A stretch of 64,000 bases of DNA from Chitinophagales bacterium (GCA_020636535.1 JACJXT010000011.1:1488001-1552000); one strand, 5' to 3'. Positions 8,365 through 17,907 are shown, numbered from the stretch's first letter. The notes: generated from the letters alone by a model not told the origin. Translations and numbers: made by a program.

Positions 8365-9996
8365 ATGATGAGCAATTTTCAAGCCGATCATATTATAGTA
8401 GGTGCTGGCTTAGCAGGTATTGTTACAGCAATCGAACTATTAAATAACAATCAAAAAGTATTGCTGATAGATAGAGATGCAGAAAAAAACATGGGTGGCT
8501 TAGCTAAACTGTCATTCGGTGGTATGTTCTTTGTCGATTCACCTATTCAACGCAAAAGAGGCATTAAAGACAATCCAGATATTGCACTCAAAGATTGGCT
8601 GTCTGTTGCTGAATTTGAAGACAATGATAGCTTACCAAAGCAGTGGGCAAAACTTTTGGTCAATAATACTACCGAACAGGTTTATCATTTTCTTACACAA
8701 AGAAATATTAGTTTTTTTCCTGTTGTTCATTGGGTAGAAAGAGGTATGTTTAAACGAGGCAATACTTTTCCACGATTTCATATGGTTTGGGGAACTGGTT
8801 ACGAACTGTCAGAACAATTGAAACACCACTTACTCAATCATCCAAAAGCCAATAGTTTATTAACGATGGTATTTAATACCAAAATAGATGAAATTTTAAC
8901 TTCTGGCAATAAAGTAGTTGGAGTAAAAGGTACTAATGAACTTACAAACGAATCATTTACTGCAACTGGAGACAATACCATTGTGGCAACTGGTGGTTTA
9001 GGTGGAGATATTAATCAAGTGAAAAAAAATTGGAGCAGCGATTGGGGAACGCCACCAGAAAAAATATTAAATGGTGCTCATCCTTTTGCAGATGGAACAG
9101 TTCATTTTGCAGTCGAAAAAATCAATGGAAAACTAACACACTTAGATAAAACTTGGCCATATGCTGCTGGAGTGCACCATCCTCGTCCTACAAAAAATGA
9201 TGATGGTTTGAGTTTAGTACCACCTCGTTCTGCTTTGTGGCTCAACTACGAAGGAGAAAGAATAGGTCCAGTTCCTTTAATTACTGCATTTGATACTCGT
9301 TTTTTGGTTGATGCAATTTGTAGGCAGAAAAAGAAATTTTCTTGGCAAGTAATGAATATGAAAATTTTAAATAAAGAGTTTGCCATTTCTGGAGCAGAAT
9401 CAAACTTGGCATTTAAAAATAAAAGTTATATTCAAGTAGCTAAAACTTTGTTGTTTGGCAACAGAGCATTGGTAAAAGATATGTTAGACAACTGCAAAGA
9501 TTTTGTAGTAGCAGATACGCTAGAAGAACTAGTACAAAAAATGAATGCACTAGAAGGCAATAACGATGTAAAGCTAAATTATGTAAAAGATGCCGTTAAC
9601 GAATATGATGCTCAAATTGAAAGAGGTAAAAAGTTTTATAATGATGACCAATTAAGAAGATTACAAAATTTACGAAATTACATGGGCGATAGATTTAGAA
9701 ATTGTAATTTTCAGAAAATAAACGATAGTAAACACATGCCATTTGTTGCAATTCGAGAATATATTTTATCAAGAAAAACACTAGGAGGCATTCAAACAAA
9801 CTTAAATGGTAGCGTGTTAGATAATAGTGGAAATGTAATAGAAGGTTTATATGCTGTAGGTGAAGCTGCTGGTTATGGTGGTGGTGGTATTCACGGAAAA
9901 GGTGTTTTAGAAGGTACTTTTTTAACTACTTGTGTGCTTACTGGAAGAATTACAGCACATCATCTTTCAGGTAAACAATTAATTAAAACAATATAA
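8365..9996 (+). CDS. FAD-binding dehydrogenase of the fumarate reductase/3-ketosteroid dehydrogenase superfamily
   Basis: A 543-residue flavoprotein. DHIIVGAGLAGIVTAIELL at about 7-25 is the FAD-binding Rossmann motif, followed by LLIDRD. TIVATGGLGGDI in the middle and the C-terminal GLYAVGEAAGYGGGGIHGKG, which closes the FAD site, are typical of the fumarate reductase/succinate dehydrogenase flavoprotein fold. It resembles the poorly characterised group annotated simply as FAD-binding dehydrogenase. No substrate residues can be assigned. The next gene, a ThDP enzyme, starts three bases after its stop, so the two are almost certainly co-transcribed and may act on linked substrates. Confidence 0.87.
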   Translation: MMSNFQADHIIVGAGLAGIVTAIELLNNNQKVLLIDRDAEKNMGGLAKLSFGGMFFVDSPIQRKRGIKDNPDIALKDWLSVAEFEDNDSLPKQWAKLLVNNTTEQVYHFLTQRNISFFPVVHWVERGMFKRGNTFPRFHMVWGTGYELSEQLKHHLLNHPKANSLLTMVFNTKIDEILTSGNKVVGVKGTNELTNESFTATGDNTIVATGGLGGDINQVKKNWSSDWGTPPEKILNGAHPFADGTVHFAVEKINGKLTHLDKTWPYAAGVHHPRPTKNDDGLSLVPPRSALWLNYEGERIGPVPLITAFDTRFLVDAICRQKKKFSWQVMNMKILNKEFAISGAESNLAFKNKSYIQVAKTLLFGNRALVKDMLDNCKDFVVADTLEELVQKMNALEGNNDVKLNYVKDAVNEYDAQIERGKKFYNDDQLRRLQNLRNYMGDRFRNCNFQKINDSKHMPFVAIREYILSRKTLGGIQTNLNGSVLDNSGNVIEGLYAVGEAAGYGGGGIHGKGVLEGTFLTTCVLTGRITAHHLSGKQLIKTI

Positions 9997-9999
9997 TAT

Positions 10000-11730
10000 A
10001 TGAAAAAGAACGGAGCTCAAATTGCTACTTATGCATTAGAACAAATTGGTGTTCAATTTACATTTGGTATTCCAGGTACACATACAACAGAAATCTACGA
10101 TGCTATAGAAAAATCAGGTAAAATAAAACCAATTCTAGTAGCTCACGAAGGTGGTGCTTCTTTTATGGCAGATGCAATTTCTCGTACTACAAACGCTATT
10201 GGTTGTTTAACTATAGTTCCAGCTGCTGGTTTAACACATGCATTAAGTGGTATTGGCGAAGCTTATTTAGATGGAATTCCAATGGTAGTAATTGCTGGTG
10301 GTATAAGAAGAGATAGTGGTAAATATTATCAGTTACATCAATTAGATATGCAGCCAATTGCACAAGGCGTTACTAAGGCACAGTTGCTAATTAAAAGCCA
10401 CGCCGATATTATTCCTACAATATATGAAGCTTATCAAATTGCAATAAGTGGCGAACCTGGACCTGTTTTTATTGAATTTCCTGTAGAAATAATGATGTTT
10501 AGTGAAGAAGTTAAAGAATTACCACCATATAATTTACCAACGATACAACCATCGGCAATAGAAAAAAATATAGATGAAGCTGTAAATATGCTACTATCAG
10601 CAAAACATCCAATGCTATATTTAGGTTGGGGAGCAAGAGCTGCTAGTGAATACACTATTAAAATAGCTGAAAAATTAAATGCTCCAGTAGCATTAACATT
10701 ACAAGGCAAAAGTGTTTTTCCAAACAATCATCCATTATATACTAGTTGTTTTATTGGAGCAAGTGGAAAGCCAAGTAGTCAGTTTGCACTTAAACAACAC
10801 GATGCAATGTTGGCAGTAGGTGTTCGCTTTTCCGAAATTTCTACAGGTAGCTACGGACTAGAAAATCCAAAAGGATTAATTCATATAGACATCAATAATG
10901 AGGTTTTTGATAAAAATTATAAATCTACTGTAAATATAGAAGGCGATGCTACAGCAGTACTAAAAGCTATTTGGAAAAAAATTAAAGATAAAGATATTAA
11001 AAATGATAATATAGATATTGCTCATAAAATTGCATCATTAAATAAAAAATATAACGACGAATGGTTGGTCGACAAACGAAAGGATATTGTTTCGCCAGGT
11101 TGGTTTTTTGATGTACTGAATAAAAAATTAAACGAAGAAGCATATGTAGCATTAGACGATGGCAAGCATACTTTTCTAGCAGCAGAACTTTTAACCAGCT
11201 ACAAAGCCAATCACTTAATTTCGCCTACAGATTTTAACTGTATGGGTTATTGCATTCCTGCTACAATTGCTACTAAGTTGGCACATCCAGATAAAACAGT
11301 TATTGGAATAGTTGGAGATGGTGCAGCACAAATGACAGGTTTAGAATTAATTACAGCTAAGAACTATGAAATAGCACCAATACTTTTTGTTTTTAATGAT
11401 GGAGAACTTGGACAGATTGCACAGTTTCAAAAAGTGCCTTTAAAAGATAAAACTTGTACAGTAATTGGTGGTTTTAATTTTGAAGGATTAGCAATAGCTA
11501 CTGGTTGCGAATATTTTTTAATGCAAAATGATTTTGAAATAGAAACAATTATAGATAAAGCGTTGGCACTTGCTAATGGAAGCAAACCAGTTTTGGTAGA
11601 TGTTCGTATAGATTATACTAAGAAAACAATGCTAACAAAAGGAGTTATAAAAACTAATTTATCAAGATTTCCTATTGGTGAAAAAATTCGTTTTATTACT
11701 AGAATGCTAAAGCGACATGTTTTAGGTTGA
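10000..11730 (+). CDS. Thiamine-diphosphate-dependent enzyme, acetolactate-synthase-like
   Basis: A 576-residue three-domain ThDP enzyme. The pyrimidine-binding domain begins GIPGTHTTEIYDAIE and has the catalytic Glu in AHEGGASFMADAISR. The middle domain includes PMLYLGWGARAA. The pyrophosphate-binding domain carries the GDG...ND motif, VGDGAAQMTGLELITA to FVFNDGELG, which binds Mg-ThDP. Family members decarboxylate 2-oxoacids and ligate or release the aldehyde. Here neither an ilvN regulatory subunit nor other branched-chain genes are nearby, so a biosynthetic acetolactate synthase role is unlikely. The pairing with the upstream flavoprotein suggests a catabolic or specialised pathway. Substrate unknown. 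Confidence 0.88.
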   Translation: MKKNGAQIATYALEQIGVQFTFGIPGTHTTEIYDAIEKSGKIKPILVAHEGGASFMADAISRTTNAIGCLTIVPAAGLTHALSGIGEAYLDGIPMVVIAGGIRRDSGKYYQLHQLDMQPIAQGVTKAQLLIKSHADIIPTIYEAYQIAISGEPGPVFIEFPVEIMMFSEEVKELPPYNLPTIQPSAIEKNIDEAVNMLLSAKHPMLYLGWGARAASEYTIKIAEKLNAPVALTLQGKSVFPNNHPLYTSCFIGASGKPSSQFALKQHDAMLAVGVRFSEISTGSYGLENPKGLIHIDINNEVFDKNYKSTVNIEGDATAVLKAIWKKIKDKDIKNDNIDIAHKIASLNKKYNDEWLVDKRKDIVSPGWFFDVLNKKLNEEAYVALDDGKHTFLAAELLTSYKANHLISPTDFNCMGYCIPATIATKLAHPDKTVIGIVGDGAAQMTGLELITAKNYEIAPILFVFNDGELGQIAQFQKVPLKDKTCTVIGGFNFEGLAIATGCEYFLMQNDFEIETIIDKALALANGSKPVLVDVRIDYTKKTMLTKGVIKTNLSRFPIGEKIRFITRMLKRHVLG

Positions 11731-11743
11731 TTTTATTAGACAT

Positions 11744-11768
11744 TTCCGTGTTGTCGGAAGTTTCCTTC
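11744..11768 (+). repeat. Hairpin and 21-bp dispersed repeat, copy A
   Basis: TTCCG (11744-11748) pairs with CGGAA (11755-11759) around TGTTGT just behind the ThDP-enzyme gene. It may help terminate that transcript. Bases 11748-11768 match 19346-19366 at 20 of 21 positions (GTGTTGTCGRAAGTTTCCTT plus C). Confidence 0.5.
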
Positions 11769-11872
11769 TGATATTTTTCACTTAGCTATTAAGCGAAAAT
11801 TTTTGACAGCATAATATTCAGAACAAGTTAAGACGATTTTATTTTGGTTCTAAATGCACAACAGATTAACAA

Positions 11873-12157
11873 TTATAACTCATAAGTAGTTTTAGCATAA
11901 TGCAATTCTTTTCTCAGAGATTCAATTCTTTGCATTAAATTTAGTATTACATCAATGCCTTCAAAATTAATCGCTAAATCGTTGTGTAAGTGTAATATTT
12001 TTTCAAAGTTTTTTAAATGCTTACGATGTAAATATCTTTCGTTAGATACAATGTGAACTTCTAATAAATCATAAGTTTGTATATCATTAAAGAAAGAATT
12101 ATTTAACTCATAATGCTTTTCTAACTCACTTATTAAAATTAATTTTTCAGTTTTCAT
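11873..12157 (-). CDS. cbpM: CbpM-like chaperone modulator (MerR-type helical protein)
   Basis: A 94-residue protein that fits the CbpM family: a short MerR-like helix-turn-helix N terminus (LILISELEKHYELNN) followed by LLEVHIVSNERYLHRKHL and a C-terminal helix HNDLAINFEGIDVILNLMQRI, the characteristic amphipathic segment. In E. coli, CbpM binds the J-domain of CbpA and blocks DnaK stimulation. Here its ATG overlaps the stop of a CbpA-like gene by four bases, supporting the same partnership. Similarity is remote, so the assignment relies partly on context. Confidence 0.78.
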   Translation of the reverse strand: MKTEKLILISELEKHYELNNSFFNDIQTYDLLEVHIVSNERYLHRKHLKNFEKILHLHNDLAINFEGIDVILNLMQRIESLRKELHYAKTTYEL

Positions 12158-13071
12158 TTGCTGTTCATTTTAGAAAGTTCTGTAAATAGTTCTTTTTCTT
12201 TCTCTGAAAGATTCTTTGGCATCATTACTTTTATGGTCAGTATTAAATCGCCAAACTGATTGTCTTTTTTATAAATAGGAAATCCTTTTCCTTTAAGTCT
12301 AACTTTAGTGTCGTTTTCAGTTTCTGGTTTTATTGTTAGTTTTACTTTACTATCAAACGAAGTAACGGTAACATCTCCACCTAAAATGGCAGTATACAAA
12401 TCAATGTTTACTGTTTTGTGTAAATCATTGCCAACTCTATTAAAATCAGTATCATTAATAATATTAAATTCAATATATAAATCGCCATTTGGTCCACCAT
12501 TTACACCAGCACCACCATATGCTTTTAATTTTATTTTCTGATGGTCTGCAATTCCAGCAGGAATGGTAATACGAATATCTTTTCCATTAAAATTAAATGT
12601 TTTCTTATGTGTAGTATACGCCTCTCGCAAGCTAATTTGCATGGTAGCATGAAAGTCTTCACCTCTAAATTTTGTTTGTCTGTTATTGCTACGACCAAAA
12701 CCACCACGACTGCCACCAAACATTTGTTCAAAGAAATCAGAGTAATCTTCATTACCAAAATCGCCAGTATTAGAATAAGTATAGTTGTTTTGATAATTCC
12801 GTTGTTGTTGCTGTTGATTGGCTTTAGCTTGCTCGTAAGCTTCAGCATGTTGCCAATCTTTTCCGTATTGGTCGTACTTTTTTCTATTCTCAGGATTGCT
12901 TAAAACTTCATTGGCTTCATTAATTTGTTTAAATTTTTGTTCCGAATCTTTGTCATTCGGATTCAAATCTGGATGATATTTTCGAGCCAATTTCCGATAT
13001 GCTTTTTTAATTTCATCTTGCGTAGCATTTTTAGCAATACCTAGCGTTTGATAATAGTCTATAAAATCCAT
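12154..13071 (-). CDS. cbpA: CbpA-type J-domain co-chaperone
   Basis: A 305-residue Hsp40 of the CbpA (class B) type. The J-domain occupies about 1-70 with the essential KYHPDLNP (HPD) loop. A Gln/Asn- and Gly/Phe-rich linker follows (QQQQQRNYQNN, GGSRGGFGRS). The C-terminal substrate-binding barrels include VRLKGKGFP. There is no CxxCxGxG zinc-finger, which separates it from DnaJ. It delivers clients to DnaK and stimulates its ATPase. It is translationally coupled (ATGA) to the CbpM-like gene. Confidence 0.92.
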   Translation of the reverse strand: MDFIDYYQTLGIAKNATQDEIKKAYRKLARKYHPDLNPNDKDSEQKFKQINEANEVLSNPENRKKYDQYGKDWQHAEAYEQAKANQQQQQRNYQNNYTYSNTGDFGNEDYSDFFEQMFGGSRGGFGRSNNRQTKFRGEDFHATMQISLREAYTTHKKTFNFNGKDIRITIPAGIADHQKIKLKAYGGAGVNGGPNGDLYIEFNIINDTDFNRVGNDLHKTVNIDLYTAILGGDVTVTSFDSKVKLTIKPETENDTKVRLKGKGFPIYKKDNQFGDLILTIKVMMPKNLSEKEKELFTELSKMNSK

Positions 13072-13202
13072 TGTTTAAAAATAATAATTTAAGTTTTATA
13101 CTATCGAAAATATAAAATTCTTGCATGAAATTCAACCAAAATGAAATTTAATAGTACTAATTAATGTAAATAAAGAGAGAACATTTGTTTTAAATTATAT
13201 AC

Positions 13203-13223
13203 AAAAGAAGTGCGTAGCACTTC
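13203..13223 (-). terminator. Intrinsic terminator of the SpoU methyltransferase gene
   Basis: GAAGTGC (13207-13213) and GCACTTC (13217-13223) form a perfect seven-pair stem with a GTA loop. On the minus strand the stem is followed by TTTT. It lies about 70 bases behind the methyltransferase stop. Confidence 0.6.
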
Positions 13224-13290
13224 AACCTTATTAGCTAATTCTTTTAATTGAAGAAGCAGCGTAACTGTTTAACCTTTAAAGCTTATTTGC

Positions 13291-13821
13291 TTATTCCATC
13301 AAACTACTAGCAAAATGCCAAATAACAATACCAGCACAAACCGATACATTTAAAGAGTGCTTTGTACCATATTGTGGAATTTCTATACAAGCAGTACAAT
13401 TATTGATAAATTCATTAGAAACACCATCTACTTCATTACCTAATACCAATGCATATTTTTGATGCTTGTCAATCTCAAAATCATGCAATAAAACAGACGC
13501 ATCAGATTGTTCTATGGCTAAAATTTGATAGTCGTTTGATTTTAATTCATCAATAACACTTCTTATATTTTCAAAATACTGCCAATCTACACTTTCAGTA
13601 GCACCCAATGCCGTTTTTAAAATTTCTCGGTTTGGTGGTTGAGCTGTAATGCCAACTAAATAAATGGCTTCAATTAAAAAAGCATCGCAAGTTCTAAAAA
13701 TAGAACCAACATTCATAGCACTGCGTACATTGTCCACTACAACAATAATGGGTAATTTATTGGTTTGCTGATATTCCGTTGTGGATAATCTATTGAGTTC
13801 ATCTAGTTTTAGTTTACGCAT
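13291..13821 (-). CDS. TrmH/SpoU-family RNA 2'-O-methyltransferase
   Basis: About 176 residues from ATG 13821, a minimal SPOUT methyltransferase that transfers methyl from S-adenosylmethionine to a ribose in tRNA or rRNA. The three SpoU motifs are present: DNVRSAMNVGSIFRTCDAF (motif 1, catalytic Arg), ALVLGNEVDGVS (motif 2) and IEIPQYGTKHSLNVSVCAGI (motif 3, trefoil knot). There is no N-terminal L30e-like substrate domain. The longer frame to 13866 would overlap mutS and adds an unlikely leader; the internal start MRKLKLDELNR is typical. The RNA target is unknown. It is divergent from mutS. Confidence 0.9.
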   Translation of the reverse strand: MRKLKLDELNRLSTTEYQQTNKLPIIVVVDNVRSAMNVGSIFRTCDAFLIEAIYLVGITAQPPNREILKTALGATESVDWQYFENIRSVIDELKSNDYQILAIEQSDASVLLHDFEIDKHQKYALVLGNEVDGVSNEFINNCTACIEIPQYGTKHSLNVSVCAGIVIWHFASSLME

Positions 13822-13853
13822 TGTTTGTATTTTAGCAATTCTTAAAACGAAAG

Positions 13854-13861
13854 CAAAAATA
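13854..13861 (-). promoter_or_regulatory. -7 element for the SpoU methyltransferase gene
   Basis: Reverse complement reads TATTTTTG, an exact TAnnTTTG, 32 bases upstream of the ATG at 13821. It supports the shortened start. Confidence 0.5.
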
Positions 13862-13867
13862 GACATT

Positions 13868-16474
13868 TTGGCAAAAACAAAATCAAAAGAAACGCCTTTA
13901 ATGGGTCAATACAACAGGATTAAACAAAAATATCCTGATGCTATCTTGTTATTTCGTGTAGGTGATTTCTACGAAACTTTTGGAAGTGATGCCATCAAAG
14001 CTTCAGAAATTCTTGGAATTGTACTTACTAAAAGAGCCAATGGTTCTGCTTCAGAAATGGAGTTGGCTGGCTTTCCTCATCATTCTGTCGATACCTATTT
14101 GCCAAAATTGGTTAAAGCTGGTTATAGAGTTGCAATTTGCGAACAACTCGAAGATCCAAAACAAACTAAAACAATAGTAAAAAGAGGTGTTACCGAATTG
14201 ATTACACCTGGCGTTGCTATCAGCGATAAAATTTTAGATCATAAATCTAATAATTTTTTATGCTCTTTATTTTTTGATAAACAAGATATTGGTATTGCAT
14301 TTATTGATATTTCTACAGGCGAGTTTTTAGTATCACAAGGTAATAAAACACATATAGATAAATTACTACAAAGTTTTTTGCCTAACGAAATTATTTTTCC
14401 AAAGCAACAACAAAAGATATTTAATTCGTATTATCATAATCAATATTATACTTTTGCTGTAGATGATTGGGTGTATGATGGCGACTATTTAATTAAAAAG
14501 TTAGAACAACAATTTCAAGTACAAACGCTTAAAGGTTTTGGTATTCAAGATTTACCATTGGCAATTTTGGCTGCAGGTGCTTGTTTACAATATCTAACAG
14601 ATGCCGTTCACAACCAAATTCAACACATCAATACTATTGCTAGAATTGAACACGATCAATATATTTGGCTAGATAGATTTACTGCTAGAAATTTAGAACT
14701 TATTAGAAGTACACACGAAAAAGGTGTGGCTTTAATTGATATTTTAGATTATAGTATAACTCCAATGGGAAGTCGTTTATTAAAACGATGGGTAGCTTTG
14801 CCATTAAAAAATAAAAATATAATTGAAGAACGATTAAGTACTGTAGAATACTTTATCAAAGAACCAGATTTAATGCAAAGTATTATACAACACATTAAAG
14901 CAATTGGCGATTTAGAACGACTGATTTCTAAAGTAGCAGTTGGAAAGATTAGTCCGAGAGAAGTTATTCAACTTAAAAAATCATTAATAGCAATTGAACC
15001 AATAAAAGAATTATGTATTAATAGCGATAATAGTACATTAAAAAAATATGCAGAACAAATTAATCTGTGTGTTTCTGTTAGAGAAAAAATTCAAAAAGAA
15101 ATGAATGACGATGCTCCAGTTGCTGTACAAAAAGGTAATGTTGTTAAAAAAGGAGTAAACGATACACTCGATGAATTATTAGAAATTGCTACGAAAGGAA
15201 AAGATTATTTGGCTGCTCTACAAAATAAAGAAAGTGAAAGAACAGGTATCAACTCTTTAAAAATTGGTTTTAATAATGTATTTGGTTATTATTTAGAAGT
15301 AAGAAATACATATAAAGATAAAGTTCCAAACGAATGGATTAGAAAGCAGACTTTGGTAAGTGCAGAAAGATACATCACTCCAGAATTAAAAGAATATGAA
15401 GAAAAAATACTAGGAGCAGAAGATAAAATTGCAGCTTTAGAAGTTGAAATTTTTGATGCATTGATTACTTACATTACCGAGTTTATAAAACCAATTCAGC
15501 ACAATAGCAATATCATAGCACAGTTAGATGTGTTGTTGTCGTTTGCACAAGTCAGCAAGAAAAACAATTATAGAAAACCAATAATTACCAACGATTTATC
15601 ACTACAAATTGAAGCTGCACGACATCCAGTAATTGAACAACAATTGCCACTTGGCGAAGTTTATGTTCCTAATGATGTATATTTGAATCCAAATGACCAA
15701 CAAATTATCATTATTACAGGTCCAAATATGAGTGGTAAATCTGCTATACTCAGACAAACAGCTTTAATTGTATTAATGGCTCAAATGGGTTGTTTTGTTC
15801 CTGCAAAATCTGCTACCATTGGCATTATAGATAAACTATTTACTAGAGTAGGAGCAAACGATAATTTGTCTTTAGGCGAATCTACTTTTATGGTAGAAAT
15901 GATTGAAACAGCGAGTATTGTCAATAATATTTCAGAAAGAAGTTTGGTATTACTAGATGAAATTGGAAGAGGTACTAGTACTTATGATGGCATTTCTATT
16001 GCTTGGAGTTTGGTAGAATTTCTACATCAATTTCCAAATGCCAAACCTAAAACAATGTTTGCAACACATTATCACGAATTGAATGAATTAGCAGATAAGT
16101 TTCCTAGAATAAGTAATTACAATGTATCAGTAAAAGAAACAGCCAATAAAGTCATTTTTTTAAGAAAATTAGAAAAAGGAGGCAGTCAGCACAGCTTTGG
16201 AATTCATGTAGCAAAAATGGCAGGAATGCCGAATAGCATTATAAAACGAGCTAATGAAATTTTACAAGAACTAGAATCGCAACGCAGTTTAGCAGGAGAC
16301 ATACAACAGAGTTTAAAACAATTACCAGCAACAGATAATTTTCAATTGAATATGTTTGCTATGGACGATCCACGATTAATGAAACTCAAAGAAGTATTAG
16401 AAAAAGTAGATGTCAATACACTAACACCAGTAGAAGCACTAATGAAATTGGATGAATTAAGAAAGTTGTTGTAA
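13868..16474 (+). CDS. mutS: DNA mismatch repair protein MutS
   Basis: About 868 residues from TTG 13868. The frame extends back to ATG 13781, but that adds 29 atypical residues overlapping the divergent methyltransferase gene. The TTG gives MAKTKSKETPLMGQYNRIKQ, the canonical MutS beginning. RVGDFYETFG holds the mismatch-probing Phe-x-Glu motif. The clamp and lever domains follow. The ATPase has Walker A GPNMSGKSA (about residue 616), Walker B VLLDEIGRGTSTYDG (about 694) and the ATHYHEL switch. It recognises mispairs and recruits MutL, which is not in this window. The C-terminal tail is short and helical. Confidence 0.96.
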   Translation: MAKTKSKETPLMGQYNRIKQKYPDAILLFRVGDFYETFGSDAIKASEILGIVLTKRANGSASEMELAGFPHHSVDTYLPKLVKAGYRVAICEQLEDPKQTKTIVKRGVTELITPGVAISDKILDHKSNNFLCSLFFDKQDIGIAFIDISTGEFLVSQGNKTHIDKLLQSFLPNEIIFPKQQQKIFNSYYHNQYYTFAVDDWVYDGDYLIKKLEQQFQVQTLKGFGIQDLPLAILAAGACLQYLTDAVHNQIQHINTIARIEHDQYIWLDRFTARNLELIRSTHEKGVALIDILDYSITPMGSRLLKRWVALPLKNKNIIEERLSTVEYFIKEPDLMQSIIQHIKAIGDLERLISKVAVGKISPREVIQLKKSLIAIEPIKELCINSDNSTLKKYAEQINLCVSVREKIQKEMNDDAPVAVQKGNVVKKGVNDTLDELLEIATKGKDYLAALQNKESERTGINSLKIGFNNVFGYYLEVRNTYKDKVPNEWIRKQTLVSAERYITPELKEYEEKILGAEDKIAALEVEIFDALITYITEFIKPIQHNSNIIAQLDVLLSFAQVSKKNNYRKPIITNDLSLQIEAARHPVIEQQLPLGEVYVPNDVYLNPNDQQIIIITGPNMSGKSAILRQTALIVLMAQMGCFVPAKSATIGIIDKLFTRVGANDNLSLGESTFMVEMIETASIVNNISERSLVLLDEIGRGTSTYDGISIAWSLVEFLHQFPNAKPKTMFATHYHELNELADKFPRISNYNVSVKETANKVIFLRKLEKGGSQHSFGIHVAKMAGMPNSIIKRANEILQELESQRSLAGDIQQSLKQLPATDNFQLNMFAMDDPRLMKLKEVLEKVDVNTLTPVEALMKLDELRKLL

Positions 16475-16556
16475 CTATAAATTAATATTTTTAAATAAAA
16501 TATATGATATGTAAATTGTTTTTACTTTACATTCTTCCGATACTCCAAATTTTTCT

Positions 16557-16564
16557 TACTTTTG
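16557..16564 (+). promoter_or_regulatory. -7 promoter element with a long leader before the CNNM/CBS gene
   Basis: TACTTTTG matches TAnnTTTG and sits about 120 bases before the next start. The block TACTTTTGCATCAA is identical to the one at 56736 before aroB. The leader contains a small hairpin TGCC-GAAA-GGCA near 16656. Confidence 0.55.
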
Positions 16565-16686
16565 CATCAAAATCAAGTACTATTTTAACAAACATAAATA
16601 ATACAGTTGCAATAAAACAAAAAAAATCTCAATATTTATTACTCAACCTGTCTGCCGAAAGGCAAGATACTCACTACTAAATTATT

Positions 16687-17772
16687 ATGACATTATTAAT
16701 TATATTCTTTCTATTATCTATTACAACTTCTTTCTTTTGTTCAATTTGGGAGGCAGTACTGCTAAGTATTACACCATCATTTGTAAAAAGAAAAGTACAA
16801 GAAGGGAGTATTACAGGAACTATTTTAGAGCAATTTAAAAAAGACATCGACAAACCTTTGTCTGCTATTCTTACGCTTAATACTATAGCTCATACAGTTG
16901 GTGCAATAGGTGTTGGAGCTCAAGCAGGAAAAGTTTTCGGAGCTAATTATTTTACCGTTTTTGGCTTTCATTTGTCCTACGAATCTATTATTGCAGCAGC
17001 AATGACCTTAGCTATTCTTATTCTGTCAGAAATCATTCCTAAAACTATCGGTGCTAACAATTGGCAATCATTAGCATCGTTTTCTGCAAGGAGCATACAA
17101 GTTATTGTATATATATTATTTCCATTTGTTTGGGTAAGCCAACTCATTACTAAAACACTTAAAAAGAACAAAGAACAAAGTGTGTTGAGTCGTAGCGATT
17201 TTGCAGTAATGGCTCAAGTAGTAGAAGAAAGTGGTGAACTACAAAAAGATGAATATCGCATCATTAAAAACTTACTGTCGTTCGAAGAATTAAAAGCCAA
17301 AGATGTAATGACACCAAGAACTGTAATTAGAATGGCAGAAGAAGATCAAACACTAATTAATTACTACGAAAAAATAGAGAAGCAAATTCCTTTTTCTAGA
17401 ATACCATTGTATCATCAAAATAAAGATTTTGTAACAGGTTTATTGCTAAAAGACGATTTATTAAAAGCATTGGTAGAAGAAGAAGACAACAAAAAACTAT
17501 CCGAAATAAAACGCTCTGTATTAATTGTTTCATACACATTGTCTTTGCCAAAATTGTTTGATAAGCTATTAGACAAAAAAGAACACTTAGCAATTGTAGT
17601 AGATGAATATGGTGGCGTAATGGGTTTAGTGACACTAGAAGATATAGTAGAGACTTTATTTGGAAAAGAAATCATGGACGAAAAAGACACGGTGTCCGAC
17701 TTACAATCATATGCTAGAAATCGTTGGCAAGAACGAGCAAAAAAAATGGGTTTACTCGATGAGGAAGAGTAG
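16687..17772 (+). CDS. CNNM/CorC-like membrane protein with CBS domains
   Basis: A 361-residue inner-membrane protein. Residues 1 to about 165 form the DUF21/CNNM membrane domain with three or four helices and the conserved ILTLNTIAHTVGAIGVGAQ and LSEIIPKTIGANNW segments. A tandem CBS pair follows at about 195-330 (KDVMTPRTVIRMAEE and LAIVVDEYGGVMGLVTLEDI). The C-terminal CorC_HlyC transporter-associated domain is missing, so it is shorter than most hemolysin-like relatives. Members of the family are linked to magnesium or other cation homeostasis. Function here is inferred only from family. Confidence 0.88.
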   Translation: MTLLIIFFLLSITTSFFCSIWEAVLLSITPSFVKRKVQEGSITGTILEQFKKDIDKPLSAILTLNTIAHTVGAIGVGAQAGKVFGANYFTVFGFHLSYESIIAAAMTLAILILSEIIPKTIGANNWQSLASFSARSIQVIVYILFPFVWVSQLITKTLKKNKEQSVLSRSDFAVMAQVVEESGELQKDEYRIIKNLLSFEELKAKDVMTPRTVIRMAEEDQTLINYYEKIEKQIPFSRIPLYHQNKDFVTGLLLKDDLLKALVEEEDNKKLSEIKRSVLIVSYTLSLPKLFDKLLDKKEHLAIVVDEYGGVMGLVTLEDIVETLFGKEIMDEKDTVSDLQSYARNRWQERAKKMGLLDEEE

Positions 17773-17907
17773 ATTGAATATGGTTTTAAAAGAATGCTAA
17801 TTAACAGAATACTACAAAAGTTTAAAACTTTAATACCTATTGCAAATAGAGTATGCCTATAATACATAAATTTATATAAATCATTTTTGTTGCTTATCTT
17901 GCACATT

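Noticed and set aside
12531..12903. Two further open frames overlapping cbpA
   Set aside because: They are shadows of the Gln/Asn-rich linker of the J-protein and lack family similarity.
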